Below are positions 15,866-24,787 of a stretch of 64,000 nucleotides of DNA, piece after piece (the stretch's first letter is position 1; every line of letters starts with the position of its first letter). The translations under genes and the position numbers were made by a program. This stretch comes from Microbacterium oxydans (GTDB taxonomy: Bacteria; Actinomycetota; Actinomycetes; Actinomycetales; Microbacteriaceae). The stretch spans positions 124,001-188,000 of the forward strand of contig NZ_JYIV01000028.1 in NCBI RefSeq assembly GCF_000956405.1, given 5' to 3'. Below the pieces are notes generated by a model. The model searched no databases and was not told the origin of the DNA. It worked only from the letters and a program-made list of their open reading frames with translations.

Positions 15866-18762
15866 GCGCGGTCCTCCCCTTCGGCTCGCTCGGTGGTGTC
15901 TTGTTCGGCGGTGTCTTCTTCGGCTGTGTCGTCTTCGGCCGTGTCGTCTTCAGCTGCGTCTTCGGCCGTGTCGTCTTCGGCCGTGTCGTCTTCAGCTGAG
16001 AATTCGGGCTCGGGGGCCGGGTCCTCGGACTCCGCCACCGACTCCGTCTCTCCCTCCGGCTCGAACCACTCGGTGAGCAGGGCGTGTGCCTCGGCGCCCG
16101 AAGCCGTCTCGGTGTCGGCAGTTGTCTCGCCGAGCGGAGCGGTGTCGGTAGCGGGCGCGGTCGCGGAGAGCGGAGCGGTCGTTGCCGTCTCCCGCGCCAC
16201 GGCGCCGGCCGGCATGGCCGCATCCCGGACAGCGGGTCCGGCGAGCGCCAGCTGGCGCAGCTCGGTGTCGTCGAGCGCCGCCACCTCTGCGCCGTTCTCG
16301 AAGCTGTGCTTGATGTACTCGATGGCGACGAGGAATCCGATGACGAGCAGGATCCAGAGGGTCCACAGGCCCAGCAGCAGGGCCTTGGATCCGGGGAGCG
16401 CCCAGGTGAGGATGCCGAGAACGACGAGGCCCGCTGCCCCGGTGAGCACCGTGACCTTCAGCAGCATCGGGTACCGCCGCGTGAAGGGTTCGGCGCGACG
16501 TGCCAGGTCTGCGCGGTAGTCGCTGCGGTTCGAGAGGGCGCGGATCACGTCGGTGAGCCGGTATCCGTTTCCGACGACCTGCACCTTCTCGCCGATGAGC
16601 AGATCGGTGGCGAGCACCTGTCGATTGAATAGCAGGGTGAAGTTCGCGAGACGGCGGCGGAGGACGAGTCCGATGAGGAAGGCGAGCACCACGAACACGG
16701 CGAGGGCACCGAGGAAGCGCCAGTAGTGGCCGTCGTAGAAGCCGCCGATGGTCTCGCGCATCGCGTCGATGCCGTAGGAGAACGGCAGCAGCGGATAGAT
16801 CGCGCGGAAGAACCCGGGCATCAGCTCGATCGGGTACAGGCCGGAGGCGCCGGGGATCTGCATGATCACGAGGAGGATGCAGAGTCCGCGGCCCACGTGC
16901 CCGAACGCCACGCACAGGGCGTAGACGATGCTCACGTAGGCGAGGGCGATGAGCACACCCGTGCCGACGAAGGCGAGGGCGCTCACGGTCTGCACGCCGA
17001 TGATGAGGTTCCCGGTGCACACGATCAGCGCCTGGCCGACGGCGAGCGTCGCGAAGAGGAAGAAGCGCCCGAAGTAGGCCTCGCGCACGGTGACCCCCTC
17101 GACGCCCTCGGTGTCGACCTCGACCCGGAAGATGACCATGAGCACGAAAGCGCCGATCCACAGCGACAGGTTCGTGAAGAGTGCGGCCATCGCCGAGCCG
17201 TAGGTGGCCACCGGGAACACCAGGTGCTCGTCGACCTCGACGGGGGAGGAGATGAACTGCGCGATCTGCTCGGGCTCCAGGTCGGTGAGGGTGCCGAGGA
17301 GGCCCCACTCGGATGCGGCGTTCAGCGCGACCACATCGGTGCGCGAGGTCTGCAGGCCCTGCTCGATGCCGGCGAGATCGCCGTCGAAGCTCGTGAGTGC
17401 CGCGGAGGTCGCCACCAGCTGCGAGTCCAGTCCGCCGAGCAGCTGGTCCGCCTGAGCGAGCACGCCCTTCTGCGCGTCCAGCGCGGCCGAGAAGGAGCCG
17501 ACGCTCGCCGACAGCTGCGCCATGGCGGCGTTCAGCGAGGGCACGGTGCCGGTGAGGATGTCGCGCATCGTGGACGACGCGTCCCTGGTGTCCTGCATCG
17601 CGCGGTCGACGGCATCGGCCGTCGCCTGGATCGAGCCGACGGTGTCGGCCGCTCCGGCCTTGAGGGTCTTCAGGTCGGCGAGCAGCTGCTGGTCGGTGGC
17701 GTTGCGCTGCTGCAGCGAGGTGATGACCTCGGTCACGCGCTGCTTCGTGTCTTCGCTGAGGTCGGTGTCGTCGAGGAGCGCCTGCAACCGGGCGGCTGCG
17801 GCCTCGTTCGCCTTCAGCACGGTCGAGATGTCGTCGATCCCGGCATCGATGCGCACGCCTGCCTGCTCGAGGCTCTGGGTGAGGCGGGTGATGGAGACGT
17901 TCGCCTTCGACGAGGCGTCGGCGAGCAGGGTCGTCCCCTGCAGGAACGCGGTGGTGGCGCTGTCGGTGAAGGCGATCACCTCCTTCTGCGTCTCGGCGAT
18001 GATCGACTGCGTCTGGGCGAGCGACCGCTGCACGTCGCCGAGGGTCGTGTCGACGTCGCCGAGCGTGCTCCGTGCGGACGAGAGCGTGGTGCGGGAGGAG
18101 GCGAGACCGTCCTGCGTCTCGGCGAGGTTCTCTCGCGCCGAGGCGAGTGTCTGCGCCGCCTGGTCGAAGGCGTCGAGGGTGTTGTCCCTCGCGTTCAGCA
18201 GACGGAGCTCGGTGGAGTCGCCGACGTCTTTGAGGGCGTTCGTCGCCGCGAGGGCCACCTGCTCCTTGAAGGCGCTCGTGACCTGCTTGTCGAGCTCGGA
18301 GGCGCCGACATCCGTGATCTTCGGTGCGATCGCCCCGGCCTTCTCGTTGACGTAGTACTTCAGCGCCGGCTGGGTGAAGTCGTCGCTGGTGATGCTGATC
18401 AGATCTTCGCTGAACGAGGCCGGGATGACGATGGCGGCGTAGACGTCGCCGCTCTTCACGGCGTCCTGGGCTTCGTCCTCGCCCATGAACGTCCACCCGA
18501 GCTGGTCGTTGTCCTCGAGCTGGGCGGTCACCTGCTCGCCGATGTCGATGTGGCCGGTGAGATCGGAGGAGGCGCCCTCGTCGAGATCGACGACCGCCAC
18601 GCGGATGTTCGCGGTGTTGGCGTAGGGGTCCCAGAACGCGTTGATGTTGAACCACGCGTAGAGGGCCGGGGTGATGAGCACGCCGATGATGATGATCCAC
18701 GCCTTGGGTACGCGGGCGAGTCTCTTGACGTCGCGCTTGTAGACACGCCAGCTCTGTTTCAC
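15862..18762 (-). CDS. YhgE/Pip-type membrane protein (first of pair) with acidic tail
   Basis: A 966-residue paralogue of the next gene, opening MKQSWRVYKRDVKRLARVPKAW, with a first membrane segment at about 22-44, a long outer coiled-coil region and six C-terminal membrane segments (about 510-700). It also has extra C-terminal membrane segments near 775-830 and a long intracellular acidic tail. The last 60 residues are tandem DDTAE-type repeats encoded by a duplicated 42-bp unit. The GTG start lies 8 nt after a TGTAAA -10, so the message is near-leaderless. It probably forms a hetero-oligomer with its neighbour. Confidence 0.88.
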   Translation of the reverse strand: MKQSWRVYKRDVKRLARVPKAWIIIIGVLITPALYAWFNINAFWDPYANTANIRVAVVDLDEGASSDLTGHIDIGEQVTAQLEDNDQLGWTFMGEDEAQDAVKSGDVYAAIVIPASFSEDLISITSDDFTQPALKYYVNEKAGAIAPKITDVGASELDKQVTSAFKEQVALAATNALKDVGDSTELRLLNARDNTLDAFDQAAQTLASARENLAETQDGLASSRTTLSSARSTLGDVDTTLGDVQRSLAQTQSIIAETQKEVIAFTDSATTAFLQGTTLLADASSKANVSITRLTQSLEQAGVRIDAGIDDISTVLKANEAAAARLQALLDDTDLSEDTKQRVTEVITSLQQRNATDQQLLADLKTLKAGAADTVGSIQATADAVDRAMQDTRDASSTMRDILTGTVPSLNAAMAQLSASVGSFSAALDAQKGVLAQADQLLGGLDSQLVATSAALTSFDGDLAGIEQGLQTSRTDVVALNAASEWGLLGTLTDLEPEQIAQFISSPVEVDEHLVFPVATYGSAMAALFTNLSLWIGAFVLMVIFRVEVDTEGVEGVTVREAYFGRFFLFATLAVGQALIVCTGNLIIGVQTVSALAFVGTGVLIALAYVSIVYALCVAFGHVGRGLCILLVIMQIPGASGLYPIELMPGFFRAIYPLLPFSYGIDAMRETIGGFYDGHYWRFLGALAVFVVLAFLIGLVLRRRLANFTLLFNRQVLATDLLIGEKVQVVGNGYRLTDVIRALSNRSDYRADLARRAEPFTRRYPMLLKVTVLTGAAGLVVLGILTWALPGSKALLLGLWTLWILLVIGFLVAIEYIKHSFENGAEVAALDDTELRQLALAGPAVRDAAMPAGAVARETATTAPLSATAPATDTAPLGETTADTETASGAEAHALLTEWFEPEGETESVAESEDPAPEPEFSAEDDTAEDDTAEDAAEDDTAEDDTAEEDTAEQDTTERAEGEDRA
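15917..16000. repeat. 42-bp tandem duplication in the acidic tail of the YhgE gene
   Basis: Two units (15917-15958 and 15959-16000) are 40/42 identical. Each contains two copies of a 15-bp unit such as TCTTCGGCCGTGTCG followed by a 12-bp partial unit. The length keeps the frame, so copy-number change would lengthen or shorten the DDTAE tail without a frameshift. Confidence 0.85.
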
Positions 18763-18800
18763 AGGACGAGTTTACACATTACGTGCACACCAACGTGCAA
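18763..18800 (-). promoter_or_regulatory. Promoter and probable TetR operator of the YhgE operon
   Basis: On the minus strand TTGCAC (18800-18795) and TGTAAA (18776-18771) are 18 bp apart, and the GTG start follows 8 nt later. The spacer contains the direct repeat ACGTGCA (18781-18787 and 18793-18799 on the plus strand, period 12). A regulator bound there would block the polymerase. The TetR encoded at the end of the operon is the obvious candidate. Confidence 0.5.
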
Positions 18801-18901
18801 GTTAGCTGAAGAAACGGGGTCGCGCACATCAGTCGAGGGTCGTGACGGATGCTAGCCGTGGGCTCTCACCGGGGCGGCGGCGACAGGTCTAGAGTCGCCC
18901 C

Positions 18902-19729
18902 ATGAACGACATCGCACTGATCACCGGCACCTCATCGGGCATGGGGTTGCACGCCGCCGTCGAGCTGGCACGGAATGGACTGCACGTCGTCGCCACGATG
19001 CGCGACACGGGGAAGGCCGGAGCGCTGCGGGAAGCGGCGGCCGCGGCCGGCGTGCAGGTCGACGTACGCGCCCTCGACGTGGTCGACCACGGGGCGGCGG
19101 CACGTCTGGTGGCCGAGGTCGAGGCCGAGCTCGGAGGCATCTGCGTGCTGGTGAACAACGCGGGGCAGGGGAGCGTCGCCACCGCGGAGCAGCTGACGAT
19201 GGCGCAGATCCAGGCGCAGCTGGACGTGAACTACCTGGCGCCGGTCAACCTCGCCAAACTCGTGCTCCCCGGCATGCGCGAGCGTGGCACAGGCCGCATC
19301 CTCACGGTGACGAGCGTGGGTGGAGCGGTCGGGCAGCCGTTCGCCGATGCGTACTGCGGGGCGAAGTTCGCCGTGGAGGGATTCATGCAGTCGCTGGCGG
19401 TGGTCGCCGAACGCTTCGGTGTGAGGGTCAGCGTGATCGAGCCGGCTGCTGTCGCGAGTGCCTTCGTCGAGAACGCCGTGCGTCCGGAGGGCGGTGGACC
19501 CTACGGCGCGCTGTTCGATGCGTACATCGCACGGACCGCCGGCGCCTTCGCGAACGCGCAGACGGCGGAATCGGCAGGGTCCGCCATCGCCGCTGCGGCG
19601 CTGGCGGACGAGTACCGGTTCCGTTGGCAGAGCTCGGAGGGGGCGACGCGCTTCGTCGGCGTCTCGCTCGCCGATGCCGACGGCAGCAGGGTCCTCGACT
19701 TCACCCGCCCGTGGATCGCCGCGGGCTGA
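18902..19729 (+). CDS. Short-chain dehydrogenase/reductase
   Basis: A 275-residue classical SDR. The cofactor loop TGTSSGMG spans residues 8-15, NNAG is at 85-88, and the catalytic Ser138, Tyr151 and Lys155 (YCGAK) are intact. Arg34 after the second strand (TMRDTG) suggests NADP(H). The C-terminal part (FDAYIARTAGAF...) resembles SDRs often annotated as oxidoreductases of unknown substrate. TAGAGT (18890-18895) ends 6 nt before ATG, so the message is probably leaderless. It is divergent from the YhgE operon but likely independent of it. Confidence 0.87.
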   Translation: MNDIALITGTSSGMGLHAAVELARNGLHVVATMRDTGKAGALREAAAAAGVQVDVRALDVVDHGAAARLVAEVEAELGGICVLVNNAGQGSVATAEQLTMAQIQAQLDVNYLAPVNLAKLVLPGMRERGTGRILTVTSVGGAVGQPFADAYCGAKFAVEGFMQSLAVVAERFGVRVSVIEPAAVASAFVENAVRPEGGGPYGALFDAYIARTAGAFANAQTAESAGSAIAAAALADEYRFRWQSSEGATRFVGVSLADADGSRVLDFTRPWIAAG

Positions 19730-20383
19730 TCACCGCGACGACAGCTGCTGCTGGATCAACCCGCGCAGCTCCGCCGCCGTGACGTCGGCACCGAAGGCCG
19801 GTGTGCCCGGTTGCAGCGCGGCCCCCGATGCCAGGGTTTCCATCACCACCGGATCGAAGCCGAGCCTGTCGATGAGCGCTGCGACGAGAGAGACGTCGGA
19901 GGCGTCGTCCCCGGCGATGGCGATCGCCTTTCGTCCTGGCGCTCCGGCCGGTCGTGCCTCATCTTCCAGGTCGTGGTAACCCATGTGGTTCAAAGCCTTC
20001 ACGACGCGCGCACCCGCGAGGAACTCCTGCACCAGCTCGCTGGTCGAGGTGCGCGGATCGCTCAGGTCATCGCGGATGCCGTCGGTCTCCCACCAGTAGT
20101 TCATGGCATCGAGCACCAGTGTGCCGTGCAGCTGCTCGACCGGAAGGGTGCGGTACTTGCCGAGCGGGAGGGCGAGGATCACGGCGTCCGCTCCGGATGC
20201 AGCGTCCTCCGCTGTCGTCGCGATCGCGCCAGGGGCGAACACATCGACGGTCAGGGCGATGCGCTCCGGAGCGCCGGAGCCGGCGATGAGCACGCGGTAG
20301 CCCGCAGCCAGCGCCAGGCGTGCGATCGTGGTGCCGACCTTGCCGGCGCCGAGGATGCCGATGGTCTCGATCGTGTCGTTCAT
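19730..20383 (-). CDS. NADPH-dependent F420 reductase-like NAD(P)-binding protein
   Basis: A 217-residue single Rossmann-domain protein. [17 protein letters not shown] at about 9-25 is the dinucleotide loop, and [13 protein letters not shown] and [16 protein letters not shown] follow as in F420-dependent NADP oxidoreductase-like proteins. Such small proteins are often encoded beside luciferase-like flavin or F420 enzymes, and here the remnant of one lies 11 bp upstream in the same direction. It may therefore be the surviving half of a two-component reductase system. Cofactor preference is not provable from sequence. Confidence 0.78.
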   Translation of the reverse strand: MNDTIETIGILGAGKVGTTIARLALAAGYRVLIAGSGAPERIALTVDVFAPGAIATTAEDAASGADAVILALPLGKYRTLPVEQLHGTLVLDAMNYWWETDGIRDDLSDPRTSTSELVQEFLAGARVVKALNHMGYHDLEDEARPAGAPGRKAIAIAGDDASDVSLVAALIDRLGFDPVVMETLASGAALQPGTPAFGADVTAAELRGLIQQQLSSR

Positions 20384-20394
20384 GACCCTCTCCT

Positions 20395-20760
20395 TCAGGC
20401 GTGGACGGCCTTGCCGTCCTTCGTGATGCGGGCCACGGCGGGGTCGGCGAAAGCGTCTTCTCCCGGGTCCTCGGCGAGCAGTTCGCGCACGCGCGGGGCG
20501 ACAACCTCGCCGAAGAGACGGATGCTGCGCTCCCGCACATCCTTCGGCAGGTGCATGATGTCGTACTTGAGGTCGAACCGGGACAGATGATTGCTGCGAA
20601 CGGCGTCCGCGATCTTGTGGGCGACAGACTCGGGGGAGCCGACGTAGAGGGCGCCGGTGTCGACCTCCTCCCGATAGCGCTCGAGCGTGGGCGCATAGAA
20701 GCCGCGCTCCTTGCTCATCTGCGTCACGACCGGCTCCCAGAACTTCCAGTGCATTGACAT
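20395..20760 (-). pseudogene. C-terminal remnant of a luciferase-like (LLM-class) flavin oxidoreductase
   Basis: About 120 residues remain, beginning [20 protein letters not shown], with the family's closing blocks [19 protein letters not shown] and [34 protein letters not shown]. Full-length members have about 340 residues, so the barrel's N-terminal two thirds are missing. The cut is abrupt: the ATGs at 20760 and 20754 lie inside the MarR-type palindrome that normally stands before such a gene. This looks like an internal deletion that joined the original promoter and start to the 3' end. It could still be expressed as a short protein, but cannot form the enzyme's barrel. Confidence 0.75.
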
Positions 20761-20766
20761 ATCAAT
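20753..20766. promoter_or_regulatory. MarR-type operator
   Basis: ATTGACATATCAAT is a near-perfect dyad (ATTGA, four bases, TCAAT) typical of MarR boxes. It lies 14 bp before the marR start and over the first codons of the divergent LLM remnant, so it would serve both directions. TTGACA inside it can also act as a -35. Confidence 0.65.
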
Positions 20767-20780
20767 TCCCGGGAGCTCGC

Positions 20781-21272
20781 ATGACCGACGAACGCCACCG
20801 CCGTACTCCGACGCCCGAGCAGCTGCGCATCTGGCGAGGGTTCGTCGAGACATCCGCGACGCTGCGGGAGCGCCTGGCCGCACAGCTGCAGAACTCCTCG
20901 GCCCTCTCCACCGGCGACTACCAGGTGCTCCTCGCCCTGAGCGAGGCGCCGGGACACGCAGCACGGTCCTCGGAGCTGGCGGCCGTCATCGACTGGGAGC
21001 GCAGCCGCCTCTCGCACCATCTCGGGCGGATGGAGAAGCGGGGCCTGGTGCGACGGGAGCCGCGCGCCGATGGGGCGCACGGGGTCGACGTGCACCTCAC
21101 AGACGGGGGCGCTGCGGCATTCCGCTCCGCGAACGTGCCGCATCTGCGCGCCATCCGCGATCTGTTCGTCGACGCACTCTCGCCGGAGCAGCTCGCCGCG
21201 ATCGACGACGTCTCCACCGCGCTGCGTCGGCACCTCGACGGCGACGGGGACGACGGGTCCGGTCGTCGCTAG
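20781..21272 (+). CDS. MarR-family regulator
   Basis: A 163-residue MarR protein. The winged helix spans about 45-115 (SALSTGDYQVLLALSEAPG, RSSELAAVIDWERSRLSHHLGRMEKRGLVRREPRADGAHGVDVHLT), between N- and C-terminal dimerisation helices. ATG 20781, after GGGAG, is preferred over an upstream TTG. The operator at 20753-20766 suggests autoregulation and control of the divergent LLM/reductase operon, whose first gene is now truncated. The ligand is not known. Confidence 0.87.
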   Translation: MTDERHRRTPTPEQLRIWRGFVETSATLRERLAAQLQNSSALSTGDYQVLLALSEAPGHAARSSELAAVIDWERSRLSHHLGRMEKRGLVRREPRADGAHGVDVHLTDGGAAAFRSANVPHLRAIRDLFVDALSPEQLAAIDDVSTALRRHLDGDGDDGSGRR

Positions 21273-21317
21273 TGGATCAGAGGTCTCCTGGGCGAACGTC
21301 CTCCCACCGCGCGCCGA

Positions 21318-21890
21318 TCAGTGCGCGGGGCGCTCGTCCGTGCTCAGTACCGACATGAGGATGGAGTCGACCCACTCGCCGTCCCAGAACAGCGTGTGGC
21401 GTTGCCGTCCTTCGTACCGGAACCCGGCCTTCTCGTAGGAACGCTGCGCACGCGGATTGAACGAGAAGACATCGAGACTCACGCGGTGCAGCCGGATGCG
21501 GTCGAACGCGTGGTCGAGAACGGCGTGCGTGGCCTCGGTGCCGTAGCCGCGTCCGAGCCGGCCGGGATTCAGGGCGATGCGGAAGTTCATCGACGCATCA
21601 TCCACCTCCAGCTCGTTGAGCACGATCTCGCCGACGTACTCCTCCGTCGCGAGGTCGATGATCGCCCAGTCCGCGCGGTCGTCTCGGACGCCGACCGATT
21701 CGAGGTGCCGCATGACCGCTTCGCGGGTGAACGCCTGGCGCGTACCGGTGAGCCGGATGCTCTCCTCGTCGAACAACCCCTCCCACACGCCGTCGATGTG
21801 CGCGATGCCGAGCGGTTCCAGTCGCAGCCGCGGGGTGGTCAGGGTGGCGACGTCCGTGAGCGCGGAGACGTCGACGGCCGGTGCGTCCAT
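21318..21890 (-). CDS. GNAT-family N-acetyltransferase (RimJ-like)
   Basis: A 190-residue acetyltransferase. It opens with TLTTPRLRLEPLGIAHIDGV, carries the acetyl-CoA loop in NPGRLGRGYGTEATHAVLDHAF, and closes with the RVSLDVFSFNPRAQRSYEKAGFRYEGRQR block that marks the RimJ/RimL and antibiotic-acetylating branch. ATG 21890 lies 2 bp after the stop of the NIPSNAP gene, so the two form an operon. Substrate unknown. Candidates are protein N-termini or a small amine. Confidence 0.88.
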   Translation of the reverse strand: MDAPAVDVSALTDVATLTTPRLRLEPLGIAHIDGVWEGLFDEESIRLTGTRQAFTREAVMRHLESVGVRDDRADWAIIDLATEEYVGEIVLNELEVDDASMNFRIALNPGRLGRGYGTEATHAVLDHAFDRIRLHRVSLDVFSFNPRAQRSYEKAGFRYEGRQRHTLFWDGEWVDSILMSVLSTDERPAH

Positions 21891-21892
21891 GC

Positions 21893-22204
21893 CTACGCCC
21901 CGTCGAAGACGGGGCTGAGGAAGCGACGCTCGTATCGGCGGATGCACTTCGTCCTGCGTGCGAAGTCGAAGGCCTCGACGCACTCGGGATCGGTCTTGGA
22001 CGCCGTCCGATATGCCTCGTACTCCGCGAGGGAGGGGAAGGTGAACAGCGCGAAGGCCTCGTCGCTGTCACCTTCGCTCGGCATGAAGTAGCCGTGATGG
22101 GTGCCGCCGTGCTTCTCCACGAGGCGGATCCAGGTGCGACCGTACTCGGTGAACTCGTCCAGCTTGTCCGGGTCGATCTCGTAGCGCAGATGAACGGTGA
22201 TCAT
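21893..22204 (-). CDS. NIPSNAP-family protein
   Basis: A 103-residue ferredoxin-like alpha/beta-barrel protein: MITVHLRYEIDPDKLDEFTEYGRTWIRLVEKHGGTHHGYFMPSEG, with the ALFTFPSLAEYEAYR segment typical of bacterial NIPSNAP proteins. These form dimers and are often found beside monooxygenases or acetyltransferases. No enzymatic role is established. It is the first gene of a two-gene operon with the GNAT gene. Confidence 0.85.
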   Translation of the reverse strand: MITVHLRYEIDPDKLDEFTEYGRTWIRLVEKHGGTHHGYFMPSEGDSDEAFALFTFPSLAEYEAYRTASKTDPECVEAFDFARRTKCIRRYERRFLSPVFDGA

Positions 22205-22263
22205 GCGGATGATCTTCCCAGATCACCCGGACCGTGGGCGAACCGGACACTACGCTCGGTCTC

Positions 22264-23175
22264 GTGACGAACTCGCGCGACATGGTCCACATCCCCGGCG
22301 GTACGTTCCAGATGGGATCCGAGGACTTCTACCCCGATGAGCGTCCGGTGCACGAGCGCGAGGTCGCCTCGTTCTTCATCGACCGCTACCAGGTGACCAA
22401 CGCCCAGTATGCCGAGTTCGTCGATGCGACCGGGTACGTCACGGTCGCGGAGCGTCCGCTCGATCCCGCGGCCTTCGCCGGTGCGGATCCGGCAGACCTG
22501 GTGCCCGGGGCGATGGTGTTCACCCCCACGTCGGGTCCGACGAACCTCGGCGACTGGCGCAACTGGTGGCGCTGGCAGCCGGGGGCATACTGGCGTCGGC
22601 CGTTCGGCCCCGACTCGTCGATCGATGACCGGCTGCAGCATCCGGTCGTGCACGTCGCCTTCGAGGATGCGGTCGCGTACACCGACTGGGTGGGGATGCG
22701 ACTGCCTACCGAGGCCGAGCACGAGTACGCGGCCCGCGGCGGTCTCGAGGGTGCTCGTTTCGCGTGGGGTGACGAGGCCTACCCCGGCGGCGTCGCGCAG
22801 GCGAACTCCTGGCTCGGACGCTTCCCCTACGACAACCAGGGGGTGGGCGGCACGGCCCCGGTCGGCTCGTACCCTCCGAACGGCTACGGCCTGTACGACA
22901 TGATCGCCAACGTCTGGGAGTGGACGACCGACTTCTACACCCCGCGCCACCTCCGCCTGTCCGACACCCCCGTCGATGCCGGCAAGCGCACGAACCTCCT
23001 GGCCGCGGCGAGCGCCCAGGAAGGGTTCCCCGACATCCCGCGCCGTGTGCTCAAAGGGGGATCGCACCTCTGCTCGCCCGACTACTGCTTGCGCTTCCGC
23101 CCGGCTGCGCGCTCGCCGCAGGCCGAGGACACCGGCATGTCGCACATCGGATTCCGGCTCACCCGCTCCGAGTGA
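22264..23175 (+). CDS. Formylglycine-generating enzyme (sulfatase maturase)
   Basis: A 303-residue copper-dependent FGE. It converts the active-site Cys of sulfatases to formylglycine using oxygen. Family landmarks are IPGGTFQMGS near the start, RLPTEAEHEYAARGG (146-160), NVWEWTTDFY and, decisively, SHLCSPDYCLRFRPAARS, where Cys270 and Cys275 are the pair that bind copper and substrate thiol. Non-catalytic relatives lack these. GTG 22264 is taken as start because TACGCT (22251-22256) ends 7 nt upstream. The next gene, 86 bp on, encodes a Cys-type sulfatase, its evident client. Confidence 0.93.
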   Translation: MTNSRDMVHIPGGTFQMGSEDFYPDERPVHEREVASFFIDRYQVTNAQYAEFVDATGYVTVAERPLDPAAFAGADPADLVPGAMVFTPTSGPTNLGDWRNWWRWQPGAYWRRPFGPDSSIDDRLQHPVVHVAFEDAVAYTDWVGMRLPTEAEHEYAARGGLEGARFAWGDEAYPGGVAQANSWLGRFPYDNQGVGGTAPVGSYPPNGYGLYDMIANVWEWTTDFYTPRHLRLSDTPVDAGKRTNLLAAASAQEGFPDIPRRVLKGGSHLCSPDYCLRFRPAARSPQAEDTGMSHIGFRLTRSE

Positions 23176-23261
23176 GACCCCCCTGGGTTTCCGTGCAGGG
23201 AACTGTTTGGCTTCGACCGAGGGCGTCCGCCCCGTCCACCGGTTGAAGCAAGGAGCCTTCC

Positions 23262-24761
23262 ATGGCTGAGAAGCCCAACATCCTCATCATCTGGGGCGAT
23301 GACATCGGCATCAGCAACCTGAGCACGTACTCGGACGGTCTGATGGGCTATCGGACCCCGAACATCGACCGGATCGCCGACGAGGGCGTGACCTTCACCG
23401 ACTACTACGGCGAGCAGAGCTGCACCGCCGGCCGGGCGGCCTTTATCACCGGCCAGAACCCGTATCGCACCGGGCTCACGAAGGTCGGGATGCCGGGGGC
23501 GAAGCTGGGCCTCCAGCCCGAAGACCCCACGATCGCCGACGCGCTCAAGCACCACGGCTATGCGACGGGGCAGTTCGGCAAGAACCACCTCGGGGATCGC
23601 GATGAGCACCTTCCGACCGCGCACGGCTTCGACGAGTTCTTCGGCAACCTCTACCACCTCAATGCGGAGGAGGAGCCCGAGCACCCCGACTACCCGACCG
23701 ACGAGGAGTTCCCCGGCTTCAGCGAGCGGTTCCGTCCGCGGGGAGTCATCCACTCCTGGGTGAACGAGGACGGCACCCAGCGCATCGAGGACACCGGTCC
23801 GTTGACGAAGAAGCGGATGGAGACGGTCGACGAGGAGTTCCGCGATGCGGCCGCCGACTTCATCCGCACCCAGGCCGAAGACGACACCCCCTTCTTCGTC
23901 TGGTTCAACTCCACGCACATGCACTTCCGCACCCACACCAAGGAGGAGAGCAAGGGGCGTGCCGGGCGCTGGCAGTCGAACTATCACGACACGATGCTCG
24001 ATCATGACGACGTCGTCGGCAGTCTGCTCGATCTTCTCGACGAGCTCGGCCTCGCCGACAACACCATCGTGATGTACTCCACCGACAACGGCCCCCACAT
24101 GAACAGTTGGCCGGACGCCGGCATGACGCCCTTCCGCAACGAGAAGAACTCCAACTGGGAGGGCGCGTATCGCGTGCCGGCGATGGTCCGCTGGCCCGGG
24201 CGCATCCCGGCGGGGACGACGCTCAACGGCATCGTCAGCCACAACGACTGGTTCGTGACGCTGCTCGCCGCGGTCGGCGACGGCGACATCGCCGACCGTC
24301 TGAAGGCAGGGACCGAGTTGCACGGCACGGAGTACAAGGTGCACCTCGACGGTCACGACCAGCTCGACTACATCACCGGCGCCGTGGCGCACAGCCCGCG
24401 TCGGCACTTCTTCTACGTCTCCGACGACGGGGATCTCACGGCTCTGCGCTTCGAGAACTGGAAGCTCGTGTTCCTGGAGCAGCGCGCCGTGGGAACGCTC
24501 CGGGTCTGGCAGGAACCGTACATCGAGTTGCGCTTCCCGAAACTGTTCAACCTGCGCACCGACCCGTATGAGCGTGCGGACATCACGTCGAACACCTATT
24601 GGGACTGGGTGCTCGACCACGTGTTCCTGTTCGTGCCGGCGCAGGCCTACGTGGGACGGATGCTCGGCTCGCTCGTCGAGTTCCCGGCGCGGCAGGAGTC
24701 GGCCTCGTTCACGATCAACCAGGTGATGTCGAAGCTGGAGTCGAGCGTGGGCAGTTCCTGA
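23262..24761 (+). CDS. Cys-type arylsulfatase
   Basis: A 499-residue type I sulfatase. The maturation motif is CTAGR (Cys54-Arg58, within EQSCTAGRAAF), where Cys54 is to become formylglycine. Metal ligands include Asp13 and Asp14 (IIWGDDIG) and the later Asp-Asn of YSTDNGPHMN. It has no signal peptide, so it acts in the cytoplasm, unlike many secreted sulfatases. The gene follows the FGE gene, and AAGGAG lies 7 nt before ATG. The substrate is not indicated. The overall length and the C-terminal block FTINQVMSKLESS resemble bacterial arylsulfatases of broad annotation. Confidence 0.93.
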   Translation: MAEKPNILIIWGDDIGISNLSTYSDGLMGYRTPNIDRIADEGVTFTDYYGEQSCTAGRAAFITGQNPYRTGLTKVGMPGAKLGLQPEDPTIADALKHHGYATGQFGKNHLGDRDEHLPTAHGFDEFFGNLYHLNAEEEPEHPDYPTDEEFPGFSERFRPRGVIHSWVNEDGTQRIEDTGPLTKKRMETVDEEFRDAAADFIRTQAEDDTPFFVWFNSTHMHFRTHTKEESKGRAGRWQSNYHDTMLDHDDVVGSLLDLLDELGLADNTIVMYSTDNGPHMNSWPDAGMTPFRNEKNSNWEGAYRVPAMVRWPGRIPAGTTLNGIVSHNDWFVTLLAAVGDGDIADRLKAGTELHGTEYKVHLDGHDQLDYITGAVAHSPRRHFFYVSDDGDLTALRFENWKLVFLEQRAVGTLRVWQEPYIELRFPKLFNLRTDPYERADITSNTYWDWVLDHVFLFVPAQAYVGRMLGSLVEFPARQESASFTINQVMSKLESSVGSS

Positions 24762-24787
24762 GCTCGATTCTCCAGAGAGGAGTCGAA

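Noticed and set aside
16726..18855. Long open frame of over 700 codons on the plus strand inside the YhgE gene
   Set aside because: It is the shadow of a GC-rich coding strand: low-complexity, rich in Arg, Gly, Asp and Val, with no family resemblance. The opposite strand is a clear YhgE protein.
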